This document shows, piece by piece, positions 4,901 to 12,357 of a DNA stretch of 14,673 nucleotides. Position 1 is the first letter of the stretch. Each line of letters opens with the position of its first letter. A program made the translations under genes and the position numbers. The notes below the pieces were generated by a model, which saw nothing but the letters and a program-made list of their open reading frames with translations, did no database searches and was not told the DNA's origin. Origin of the DNA: Balneolales bacterium. Lineage in GTDB: Bacteria; Bacteroidota; Rhodothermia; Balneolales; Natronogracilivirgulaceae. The stretch is taken from the NCBI GenBank assembly GCA_007131625.1, contig SLQC01000202.1, positions 1 through 14,673 of the forward strand, written 5' to 3'.

Positions 4901-7053
4901 GAATGGAAAAACCGAAACAATACATATTAAATCGTATGTTTGTGGTTTTCGGACTGCTGCTCCTGATACCGCTTGCCATAGGATTGCAGATTGTTCGCGT
5001 GCAGATACTGGATGGTAGCCGGTTACGCGCTCTATGGAGTGCCCAGGCTTTGGACGTGATTCCGATTCCGGCGCAACGGGGTATTATTTTGGACAGCAAA
5101 GGCCGCGAGCTGGTCGGCAATACGGTCACTTATACTGTGGCTGTAGATCCCCATATTCCCGGTGTGACCCGCGAGGATCTGCAGCTTTTCACGCGGGAAC
5201 TTGCTGCTGTGAGCAACCGATCGGCCTCCCATTACCAGCAGCGAATCCGGTCTGCAGCTCCGACTTCGCGATATATTGTTCTGGAGCGGAATATCAGTGA
5301 AGAAGCTGCCGATCAGCTTCGGGAGACGGGCATTCGGGCGGTGATACTGGAAGAGCAGTACCGTCGACGATACAATTACGAGTCACTTGCTTCGCATGTG
5401 ATCGGGTACGTAAACCACGAGTTGAACGGAATGGCGGGGATCGAGTCCTCTTATAATGAGTACTTGCGGGGAGTCGATGGACAGCGTCAGGTCCGGCGGG
5501 ACCGCAGCGGCCGTATTCGCGGATATGTCGGAGCGCCCAGAAGGCAGCCCAAGCAGGGGCATACTGTGATTTCCACGATCGACTCACAAATTCAGGCAAT
5601 TGCGGAAGAAGAGCTCCGAAAAGGGGTCGTACGAGGTATGGCCCGGCGTGGATCCATTATCCTGATGGATCCCAGAACCGGTGAGATCAAAGCGTTGGCA
5701 AATTATCCGTCATTTGATCCCAATTCTCCTGCCTCCTCGCCTTCCGAAGACCGGCGCAACACCGTAATTTCGGATATCATTGAGCCTGGTTCTACATTCA
5801 AGCTGATCACTGCCGTTGCAGCCCTTGAAAATGGTGCAGTCGAACTCGATGAACTGTTTGATACCGGTGACGGTCGCCGGCTGATAAGTGGTCAACTGAT
5901 GCGTGACCATGATCCTATGGGGACCGTCAGCTTCCGTCAGGCTATTCAGAAATCTTCCAATATCGCAACTTCCAAGGTGGCCGAGCGTATCCCGTCGGAG
6001 TCGTTTTATCAATATGTCAGAAATTTTGGATTCGGCTCGCATACTTACGTCGACCTGCCGGGTGAGGAAGCAGGTTTACTGCGCAAACCTTATCAGTGGT
6101 CCGCGGTAACCAAACCGTGGATGTCAATCGGCTACGAAGTTCAGGTGACGATTATACAGCTGGCCCAGGCATTTGCGGCTTTTGCAAACGGAGGGGTGAT
6201 AACACGGCCGTATATCGTAGACCGGGTATTGGACGAGCAGGGCCAAACGGTTCACAGAAATCGGCCGGAAAACGTTCGAAGGGCAATTAAACCGGCCACC
6301 ATCGAGCAGTTGGGCCCGGTTTTTGAAAGCGTTGTGACCGACTCGGGAACAGCATCCTATGCCCGGGTTGAAGGGTTCCGGATTGCCGGCAAAACCGGAA
6401 CCGCACAAAAATACATTGATGGTCGTTATCAAACACAGTACTTGGCATCGTTTGCAGGTTATTTTCCGGCCGAAGATCCCCAATATGTCTGTCTTGTTCT
6501 GATCGATGAACCCCGCCTCAGTTATTACGGTGGTTTTATAGCCGGTCCGGTGTTCCGAAATGTTGCACTACGACTTATCGGTCTGGACGATGGACTACAG
6601 ATTATACCGGACGAGGAGCAGGTCAGGGGACAATGGGCGATTGTACCGGATCTCCGGGGAATGCATCGCGACGAAGCAAATGCGGTATTGTCCGACTACA
6701 ACATCCGTCACAGATATTCCGGTAACGGGATGTATATCACAGCTCAACAACCGGCTCCCGGCGAACAGCTGATGAGATCCGATCTGCTTCAGTTATCCCT
6801 CTCCGAGTCTATTTCCATCGATTCATCCCGCATAAGCGAGCATCACGCCAGTGTCCCTGATGTTCGGGGGATGAGTATGCGAAAAGCATCAACATGGCTT
6901 CGTAAATCCGGTTTTGAAGTGCAGATGGTCGGTTCAGGCACGGTCTATACACAATTTCCCGAAGCCGGTGGCCAATACCGCAAGGGAGAAGTTGTAACCG
7001 TTCGTGGCCGGGCGCGTGATCTACCCTCCATTTTATCACAAAAGGGGATCTGA
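4897..7053 (+). CDS. ftsI: division-specific transpeptidase (PBP3 type) with two PASTA domains
   Basis: This class B penicillin-binding protein crosslinks septal peptidoglycan on the outer face of the cytoplasmic membrane. The 718 residues contain an N-terminal membrane anchor (about 12-33) and a pedestal/dimerisation domain (about 55-220) starting with the conserved AQRGIILDSKGREL block. The transpeptidase domain follows (about 250-560), with nucleophile motif STFK (S299, K302), SSN (353-355) and KTGT (499-502). Two PASTA repeats come next, VPDLRGM from 583 and VPDVRGM from 653, joined by a Ser-rich linker. All catalytic motifs are intact. The ATG at 4897 overlaps the ftsL stop (ATGA); a second ATG at 4903 would remove two residues. 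No strong Shine-Dalgarno is present, so translation probably depends on coupling. FtsW, its polymerase partner, is encoded four genes downstream. Confidence 0.96.
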   Translation: MRMEKPKQYILNRMFVVFGLLLLIPLAIGLQIVRVQILDGSRLRALWSAQALDVIPIPAQRGIILDSKGRELVGNTVTYTVAVDPHIPGVTREDLQLFTRELAAVSNRSASHYQQRIRSAAPTSRYIVLERNISEEAADQLRETGIRAVILEEQYRRRYNYESLASHVIGYVNHELNGMAGIESSYNEYLRGVDGQRQVRRDRSGRIRGYVGAPRRQPKQGHTVISTIDSQIQAIAEEELRKGVVRGMARRGSIILMDPRTGEIKALANYPSFDPNSPASSPSEDRRNTVISDIIEPGSTFKLITAVAALENGAVELDELFDTGDGRRLISGQLMRDHDPMGTVSFRQAIQKSSNIATSKVAERIPSESFYQYVRNFGFGSHTYVDLPGEEAGLLRKPYQWSAVTKPWMSIGYEVQVTIIQLAQAFAAFANGGVITRPYIVDRVLDEQGQTVHRNRPENVRRAIKPATIEQLGPVFESVVTDSGTASYARVEGFRIAGKTGTAQKYIDGRYQTQYLASFAGYFPAEDPQYVCLVLIDEPRLSYYGGFIAGPVFRNVALRLIGLDDGLQIIPDEEQVRGQWAIVPDLRGMHRDEANAVLSDYNIRHRYSGNGMYITAQQPAPGEQLMRSDLLQLSLSESISIDSSRISEHHASVPDVRGMSMRKASTWLRKSGFEVQMVGSGTVYTQFPEAGGQYRKGEVVTVRGRARDLPSILSQKGI
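7043..7048 (+). promoter_or_regulatory. Shine-Dalgarno-like site for murE
   Basis: AGGGGA (preceded by AA) lies in the last codons of ftsI, 4 nt before the murE ATG at 7053. The stop and start overlap as TGATG, an arrangement typical of termination-reinitiation. Confidence 0.6.
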
Positions 7054-8594
7054 TGAGGGCAACCGAACTGCTCAAAATAATTCAACCCATTCACCAATTC
7101 GGTGCATACGAAGGTGAAATCAGGAGATTAATGCTCGATTCCCGGGCTGTATGCAAAAACGATGTGTTCATCGCACTCAAAGGAACGGTATCGGACGGAC
7201 ACAAATATATAAACAATGCCATCCGTAAAGGGGCTCGTGTGATCATTACCGAGCAGATACCCGATGAATTCAACGAAAACCGTACTCCAGCCCGGCCGGC
7301 TGTGGCGGACAAGCTGCTTTTTCTTCAGGTTGCCGACACTCGGATGATCGTCGGGGAACTGGCTCAGGCGTTTGCCGGTCATCCCGCCAAAACAATGAAA
7401 ATGATTGGGGTAACCGGTACCAACGGTAAAACGACCGTGTCTACGCTGGTATATCAGGTGTTGCAAAGCCTGGGGTACAACAGCGGACTAATTGGAACGG
7501 TCGAAATCAGGATTGGTGATCGTGTCACCACGAGCCGGCTTACAACACCGGATGCCGTGCGCCTGGCCGAAATACTCGGTACGATGGCTGAGTCAGATAC
7601 GGCTTATGCGGTCATGGAAGTCTCTTCCCACGCACTGGAGCAGCATCGGGTCGGCGGGATCCGGTTTGATGTCGCCGCATTTACCAATCTGAGTCAGGAC
7701 CATCTTGATTACCATCATGACATGGATTCCTACATCAATGCCAAAAAACGCCTTTTCGAATCACTTGACTCCGATGCCATTGCAATAATCAACCGGGATG
7801 ATCCAGTGTCGCACAATATCACTGAAGGGTGTCGCGCCGAGATCTGGAAGTTTGGTTTTCGGGATGACCGTGACTTCCGAATACTGGATGAGGGGTCGGA
7901 TGGGATGGTGCTGGACCTGGACGGGACGATCGTCAGCACACCGCTAGCCGGACGCTATAACGCTTATAACATCGCTCAGGCGTATCTCATATGCCTGGCA
8001 TTCGGCTTTACAAAAAGCAGTGTCGCAGGAGCACTCTGCGAAGCGTCTGGTGCACCCGGTCGGATGGAACGGGTGGAAGCCGCCAGTGAATCAGTGCCGG
8101 CAGTCTTTGTAGATTATGCACATACACCCGATGCTCTTGAAAATGTTTTGAAAACGTTGCACACTGTACGGCGGGAAGGCCAGCCACTGCATGTTGTCTT
8201 TGGATGCGGTGGCGACCGCGACCGGGCCAAGCGACCGATTATGGGCCGCATCGCCGATACCTATGCCGATGTAATTACATTGACATCCGACAATCCCCGC
8301 ACTGAAAAGCCTGAAGACATAATCCGCGACATACGGAAAGGCGTGGTCCGGAATGACGAGATATTCGTGGAGCCCAACCGGCGTAAAGCGATCCGCTCCG
8401 CAATATTGGAAGCGGACACCCGTACGATTGTGCTTCTCGCCGGCAAAGGCCATGAAACCTATCAGGAAGTGCACGGCCGGCGCAACAAATTTGACGATCG
8501 CGAAATCGCCGGAAAAGCGTTGAATGAGTGGATCGCTCGTCGCACCGACAAAAAAAATCATCGCAGCAGAAATTCTGAAAAGGAGGTGTGCTGA
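7053..8594 (+). CDS. murE: UDP-MurNAc-L-Ala-D-Glu:meso-diaminopimelate ligase
   Basis: MurE adds the third stem-peptide residue to UDP-MurNAc-L-Ala-D-Glu in the cytoplasm using ATP. The 513 residues have an N-terminal uridine-binding domain with the family block LMLDSRAVCKNDVFIALKG (26-44), the P-loop GVTGTNGKTT (119-128), EVSSHALEQHRV (189-200), the NAKKRLF segment carrying the likely carbamylated lysine (about K231), and a C-terminal domain with VDYAHTPDALE (353-363). The specificity motif reads DNPR (413-416), the form known from meso-diaminopimelate enzymes, so a DAP-type wall is predicted. The last 15 or so residues are a basic tail without motif. The start overlaps the ftsI stop by 1 nt and the stop overlaps mraY by 1 nt. 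murF, often next, is not here. Confidence 0.97.
   Translation: MRATELLKIIQPIHQFGAYEGEIRRLMLDSRAVCKNDVFIALKGTVSDGHKYINNAIRKGARVIITEQIPDEFNENRTPARPAVADKLLFLQVADTRMIVGELAQAFAGHPAKTMKMIGVTGTNGKTTVSTLVYQVLQSLGYNSGLIGTVEIRIGDRVTTSRLTTPDAVRLAEILGTMAESDTAYAVMEVSSHALEQHRVGGIRFDVAAFTNLSQDHLDYHHDMDSYINAKKRLFESLDSDAIAIINRDDPVSHNITEGCRAEIWKFGFRDDRDFRILDEGSDGMVLDLDGTIVSTPLAGRYNAYNIAQAYLICLAFGFTKSSVAGALCEASGAPGRMERVEAASESVPAVFVDYAHTPDALENVLKTLHTVRREGQPLHVVFGCGGDRDRAKRPIMGRIADTYADVITLTSDNPRTEKPEDIIRDIRKGVVRNDEIFVEPNRRKAIRSAILEADTRTIVLLAGKGHETYQEVHGRRNKFDDREIAGKALNEWIARRTDKKNHRSRNSEKEVC
8581..8587 (+). promoter_or_regulatory. strong Shine-Dalgarno that decides the mraY start
   Basis: AGGAGGT, preceded by four A, lies in the last codons of murE. 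AGGAGG ends 7 nt before ATG 8594. This selects that ATG over an in-frame GTG at 8588, which would begin within the ribosome binding site itself. Confidence 0.8.
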
Positions 8595-9730
8595 TGTTAT
8601 ATCTCCTGCTTGAATGGATACAGGAATCGGCGAGTCCACCGGGTTTTGGAGTGTTCGCATTTATCACCGTCCGCAGTGCACTTGCCGCACTTACCGCATT
8701 TTGCATCTCAGTATTTTTCGGCAAGAAAGTCATCCGGCTGCTGACACGGCTTCAGCTGCAAGAAAAAATCCGTGACGATATCGGACTCGAAAACCACCAG
8801 GAGAAAGCCGGCACCCCAAGCATGGGCGGACTGCTGATACTGCTTGCCATCATTGTCAGTACGGTGCTCTGGGCCCATCCCGGTAATATTTACATCTGGT
8901 TGATCATTTTTGTGACTATCGCGCTTGGCGGCGTCGGTTTCGTAGACGATTACATCAAGATCATCTGGAAAGACAAGAAAGGACTGATTGGGAAGTTCAA
9001 GATCATCGGACAAGTATTTGTTGGCATTGTTCTGGGGTCGGTGCTTTATTTTTATCCCGAATTTCAGGGTTACAACACGTTGAGCACTATCCCGTTCATT
9101 AAGGATGCCAATATCGATTACGCCATATTCGGGGAAGCCCTCGGATGGGCCGTCTATATTCCTGTCTGTATTTTCATTCTTACAGCTGTAAGCAATTCGG
9201 TCAATCTGACCGACGGGCTCGACGGGCTGGCCACTGGAACGACCGCTATTGCTGGCCTTGCACTCGGGATTCTGGCCTATGTGTCAGGCCGGGTCGACTA
9301 TTCCAGTTTCCTCGACATACTTTATCTGCCCGGAACCGGAGAATTGACCATCTATTGTGCCGCCATGGTCGGTGCCTGTTTCGGATTCCTTTGGTACAAC
9401 ACCTATCCCGCAGAAGTTTTTATGGGCGATACAGGCTCACTGGCCCTCGGCGGGGGTATTGGTGCGGTAGCTCTGATGATTCACAAGGAGCTGTTGCTGC
9501 CCATTTTGTGCGGAATTTTCTTTGTGGAAGCGCTGTCGGTCATAATTCAAACCAGTTATTTCAAATATACAAAACGTAAATACGGTGCAGGCCGTCGGAT
9601 TTTCAAAATCGCTCCACTGCATCATCACTTTGAAAAGAAGGGGTGGGAAGAGCCCAAAATTGTAGTCCGTTTCTGGATCGTTGCAATTCTTCTTGCCATT
9701 CTGACCATCATCACATTGAAACTGAGATAG
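8594..9730 (+). CDS. mraY: phospho-MurNAc-pentapeptide transferase (lipid I synthase)
   Basis: MraY transfers phospho-MurNAc-pentapeptide from UDP to undecaprenyl phosphate, giving lipid I, in the cytoplasmic membrane. From ATG 8594 the protein has 378 residues and about ten hydrophobic helices. Diagnostic motifs are all present: HQEKAGTPSMGG (68-79), VDDYIK (117-122) with the paired aspartates, NSVNLTDGLDGLATG (201-215), FMGDTGSLALGG (276-287) and the cytoplasmic histidine loop APLHHHFEKKGW (340-351), followed by the usual final helix. An upstream in-frame GTG (8588) is rejected because it overlaps the AGGAGG. The start shares one base with the murE stop (TGATG). murD follows after 17 nt, which include a 10-bp palindrome CTCAGCTGAG at 9731-9740 right after the stop. 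Confidence 0.97.
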   Translation: MLYLLLEWIQESASPPGFGVFAFITVRSALAALTAFCISVFFGKKVIRLLTRLQLQEKIRDDIGLENHQEKAGTPSMGGLLILLAIIVSTVLWAHPGNIYIWLIIFVTIALGGVGFVDDYIKIIWKDKKGLIGKFKIIGQVFVGIVLGSVLYFYPEFQGYNTLSTIPFIKDANIDYAIFGEALGWAVYIPVCIFILTAVSNSVNLTDGLDGLATGTTAIAGLALGILAYVSGRVDYSSFLDILYLPGTGELTIYCAAMVGACFGFLWYNTYPAEVFMGDTGSLALGGGIGAVALMIHKELLLPILCGIFFVEALSVIIQTSYFKYTKRKYGAGRRIFKIAPLHHHFEKKGWEEPKIVVRFWIVAILLAILTIITLKLR

Positions 9731-9747
9731 CTCAGCTGAGAAAACAA

Positions 9748-11109
9748 ATGACTCCGCAGGTTAAAAATCGACAAATAGTTGTAGCTGGTGCCGCCCGGAG
9801 TGGCGTGGCGGTGGCGGAGCTGCTGTTTTGGAAAGGGGCACAAGTATTTGTTTCCGACTCCGGGGTCATCTCATCGGTTTTTCGTAAACGCCTGGAGAAA
9901 GCAAAGATTCCGTTCGAGGAGAAAGGACACACAGAAAAAGCGTTTGAGGGTGACATTCTGGTGCTGAGTCCCGGTGTACCGAGCGACGCTCCCATTGTGA
10001 CCTCCTATACACGTGCCGGGAAACAGGTGGTCTCTGAAATAGAGGTGGCTGCCTGGTATTGCAAAAGCCGGATTATCGCTGTGACCGGATCAAACGGAAA
10101 AACGACAGTAGTCAACTGGCTGGCGGATGTCTGGAAGCGGGCCGGACGGCCGTACCTGCTGGCAGGAAATGTGGGAACGGCATTCTCTGAAGTGATCGGG
10201 CAGACTTCATCCGATTCAGATGTCATCCTGGAGGTTAGCAGTTTTCAACTCGATCATATTGATCGGTTTCGCGCACAGGTAGCGGTGTTGTTGAATATTA
10301 CGCCCGATCACCTTAACCGGTATCAGAATCAGTTCGAAAAGTACATCACCTCAAAAATGCAGTTGCCGGCGCATCAAACCGGCGAAGATATTCTGATTTA
10401 CGGATTTGATGACCCCGTCGTAAAAGAAAGGGTTGAGAGATTGGACCGGGAGCCGGAACATCCCGAGCTGTTTCCTTTTTCCAGCGATATGGATATCCCT
10501 GGCGCCTGCATTCGCGACGGAATTATCCGTATTCAAACGGACACGCATAACGAGGAGTATATACCTATAAAACAGTTGGCACTGCCGGGGAAACACAATA
10601 TTCGAAACGGACTCGCCGTAGCACTGGCAGCCCGTTTATGCGATATCGAAAAAGGTCCGATCCGAGAAAGTCTCTCAAGTTTTGAGGGAGTTCCGCATCG
10701 TTTGCAAAAGGTTCGCGAGCTGGACGGAGTGACTTATTACAACGACAGCAAGGCTACCAATGTCAACGCCGTCTGGTACGCCCTGAACAGCTTTCATCGA
10801 CCCGTAATCCTGATTATGGGAGGCCGTGACAAGGGGAACAACTACAGGGAACTTATTCCCGAGATCCGGAAAAAAGTGAAGGCGATCGTGGCGATCGGTG
10901 AAGGCCGGGAAGCCATCAAAGCGCAGCTGGTCGGCGTGGCCCCGGTCATATGGTTTGCAGATTCGATGCAGGAAGCCGTGCAAAAAAGTTGTCTGAATGC
11001 CGAAGGGAATGATATTGTGCTGCTGAGTCCTGCCTGCGCCTCGTTCGACATGTTTGAGAGTTACGAAGATCGCGGGCACAAATTTATCCAGGCAGTGATG
11101 ACCCTTTAG
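9748..11109 (+). CDS. murD: UDP-MurNAc-L-alanine:D-glutamate ligase
   Basis: MurD adds D-glutamate to UDP-MurNAc-L-Ala in the cytoplasm using ATP. From ATG 9748 it has 453 residues. An N-terminal Rossmann-like domain (VVAGAARSGVAVAELL, 11-26) leads to the P-loop VTGSNGKTT (112-120), LEVSSFQLDHI (161-171), NITPDHLNRY (183-192), the YITSKMQL segment with a probable carbamylated lysine (K203), NDSKATN (332-338), MGGRDKGNNY (357-366) and the closing block LLSPACASFDMFESYEDRGHKF (425-446). The reading frame stays open back to 9643, but that extension would overlap mraY, starts without family similarity and would push the Rossmann motif 35 residues in. No strong Shine-Dalgarno precedes 9748. Next comes the largest gap inside the cluster, 72 nt before ftsW. 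Confidence 0.95.
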   Translation: MTPQVKNRQIVVAGAARSGVAVAELLFWKGAQVFVSDSGVISSVFRKRLEKAKIPFEEKGHTEKAFEGDILVLSPGVPSDAPIVTSYTRAGKQVVSEIEVAAWYCKSRIIAVTGSNGKTTVVNWLADVWKRAGRPYLLAGNVGTAFSEVIGQTSSDSDVILEVSSFQLDHIDRFRAQVAVLLNITPDHLNRYQNQFEKYITSKMQLPAHQTGEDILIYGFDDPVVKERVERLDREPEHPELFPFSSDMDIPGACIRDGIIRIQTDTHNEEYIPIKQLALPGKHNIRNGLAVALAARLCDIEKGPIRESLSSFEGVPHRLQKVRELDGVTYYNDSKATNVNAVWYALNSFHRPVILIMGGRDKGNNYRELIPEIRKKVKAIVAIGEGREAIKAQLVGVAPVIWFADSMQEAVQKSCLNAEGNDIVLLSPACASFDMFESYEDRGHKFIQAVMTL

Positions 11110-11118
11110 GCGATTTGG

Positions 11119-11183
11119 CTCTTAAAACTCACTACAAATTACAATTACTCAACAACTTTCTAACTTTCCACTCACCATTTCAT
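11119..11183 (+). promoter_or_regulatory. G-free leader before ftsW
   Basis: The 72-nt gap between murD and ftsW (11110-11181) holds no gene. From 11119 up to the T of the ftsW ATG there is no G in 65 nt. The gap part of it (11119-11181) counts 22 A, 21 T and 20 C. This rules out any Shine-Dalgarno and predicts an almost unstructured RNA. It may serve as an unfolded landing site for ribosomes, or as a C-rich, G-poor Rho loading site between murD and ftsW. The composition is seen directly; the role is inferred. Confidence 0.55.
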
Positions 11184-12357
11184 GTTGACCAACAATTTCA
11201 AATCACAGTATCTGATTGAGCAACCGGCCAACGGTTCCTCTTCTGCTGCAGGTGTGCCCAGTGATCGCTGGTTGTTGGCCTGTGTCATCATGCTGATGAT
11301 GTGGGGAGTGCTTGCCGTCTATTCCTCTATTGCCTATTTCGCCGAGACAAAATTAACAACCGCTGGTACACTGGTGGGTGAACACGCCGTCAAGCTGGTC
11401 ATCTCGCTGCTCGTGATGGTCATTGTGTCGAAAATAGATTACAAGACCATCACCAGACTGAGTCGGTATACCCTGCTTTTAAGCTGGTTATTCCTGATCA
11501 TTGTCACGTTGTACGGCACGGAAGTCTTCGGTGCACGGCGCTCCCTGAGCCTTGGCGCTTTCTCATTCCAGCCATCGTCGCTCGCAACCGTCTCACTGCT
11601 GGTCTATGTCGCATTTCTGGTCAGCAAAAAACAGGATTATATTCGTGATTTCTCGCGGTCGTTTCTCCCGATCCTGGGATGGATTCTGCCAACCTGCGCC
11701 CTTATCGGACTCGAAGATTTCAGCAGTGCGGCACTACTGCTGGTGATGTGTCTTATCATTATGTTTGTAGGTCGTGCCAGTTTACTTCACATCGCTGCCC
11801 TGGTTCTGGTCGGAGCGATTGGTGCCGGTGCATTACTTGCGCAATCCGCCGAACGGCAAAGTCGGGTAACCAACTATGTTCACCAGGTTATTCACATCGA
11901 AAGCGAAGATTTTCAGCTGGCCAGTGGATATCAGGCCCAGCAAGCGCATATTGCTATCGCTCAGGGTGGATTCTTTGGGGTAGGGATCGGAAAAAGCACG
12001 CAACGGGATTTTCTGCCGGCTCCCTACAACGACTTTATTTATGCGATCATTGCTGAAGAGTATGGCTTGGTCGGTGCCGCATTTGTCCTGATGCTATATG
12101 TCGTCATTCTGTTTCGGGGTATCGTTGTGATCGCCAAAAGGGCGAGAGACACTCTGGGGGTGCTGCTGGCGGTGGGATGCACCCTCGGTGTGACCATGTT
12201 CGCTTTTGTGAATGCCGGTGTGGCGACGGGGTTGCTACCGGTTACCGGACTCCCCATGCCGTTTATTAGTTACGGTGGGACCAGCATGCTCTTTTCCGGT
12301 GTTCTTATCGGGATACTGCTGCAGATTTCCAAATCCAGGGAGGAGTCCTATGCCTGA
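11182..12357 (+). CDS. ftsW: septal peptidoglycan glycosyltransferase (SEDS family)
   Basis: FtsW polymerises lipid II at the septum together with FtsI. This 391-residue protein has a roughly 28-residue cytoplasmic N-terminus and about ten hydrophobic helices. Family marks include FGARRSLSLGAFSFQPS (116-132), the large loop ESEDFQLASGYQAQQAHIAIAQGGFFGVGIGKSTQRDFLPAPYNDFIYAIIAEE (240-293) with the expected essential aspartate at D284, and the C-terminal LPVTGLPMPFISYGGTSML (352-370). One oddity is visible: the usual QPSExxK stretch reads QPSSLAT (130-136), losing the normally conserved acidic and lysine residues, and the usual GARRW reads GARRS. The FtsW-type loop and location beside murG favour FtsW over RodA. 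The stop overlaps the murG start region by 8 nt. Confidence 0.94.
   Translation: MLTNNFKSQYLIEQPANGSSSAAGVPSDRWLLACVIMLMMWGVLAVYSSIAYFAETKLTTAGTLVGEHAVKLVISLLVMVIVSKIDYKTITRLSRYTLLLSWLFLIIVTLYGTEVFGARRSLSLGAFSFQPSSLATVSLLVYVAFLVSKKQDYIRDFSRSFLPILGWILPTCALIGLEDFSSAALLLVMCLIIMFVGRASLLHIAALVLVGAIGAGALLAQSAERQSRVTNYVHQVIHIESEDFQLASGYQAQQAHIAIAQGGFFGVGIGKSTQRDFLPAPYNDFIYAIIAEEYGLVGAAFVLMLYVVILFRGIVVIAKRARDTLGVLLAVGCTLGVTMFAFVNAGVATGLLPVTGLPMPFISYGGTSMLFSGVLIGILLQISKSREESYA
12338..12345 (+). promoter_or_regulatory. Shine-Dalgarno that decides the murG start
   Basis: GGGAGGAG lies within the last codons of ftsW and ends 4 nt before ATG 12350. This supports 12350 over a later in-frame ATG at 12371, and over a long upstream in-frame extension that would lie inside ftsW. 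Confidence 0.75.

Noticed and set aside
4548..5129. antisense reading frame of about 190 codons opposite ftsL/ftsI
   Set aside because: It spans the junction of two well-supported overlapping genes, is rich in Arg and Cys in a shadow-like way, and has no domain or initiation signal.
8588..8593. GTG start for mraY
   Set aside because: The GTG lies immediately behind the AGGAGG, too close for initiation; ATG 8594 has proper spacing.
9731..9740. CTCAGCTGAG palindrome after mraY as a terminator or operator
   Set aside because: It is a short, loop-less palindrome without a T-tract in a 17-nt gap inside an operon; chance is sufficient.
9643..9747. upstream-extended start for murD
   Set aside because: It would overlap mraY by 88 nt with no family similarity; ATG 9748 places the Rossmann motif at the expected distance.
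12212..12349. upstream-extended start for murG
   Set aside because: This extension lies inside the conserved C-terminus of ftsW and has no similarity to MurG; ATG 12350 has a Shine-Dalgarno site and the family N-terminus.
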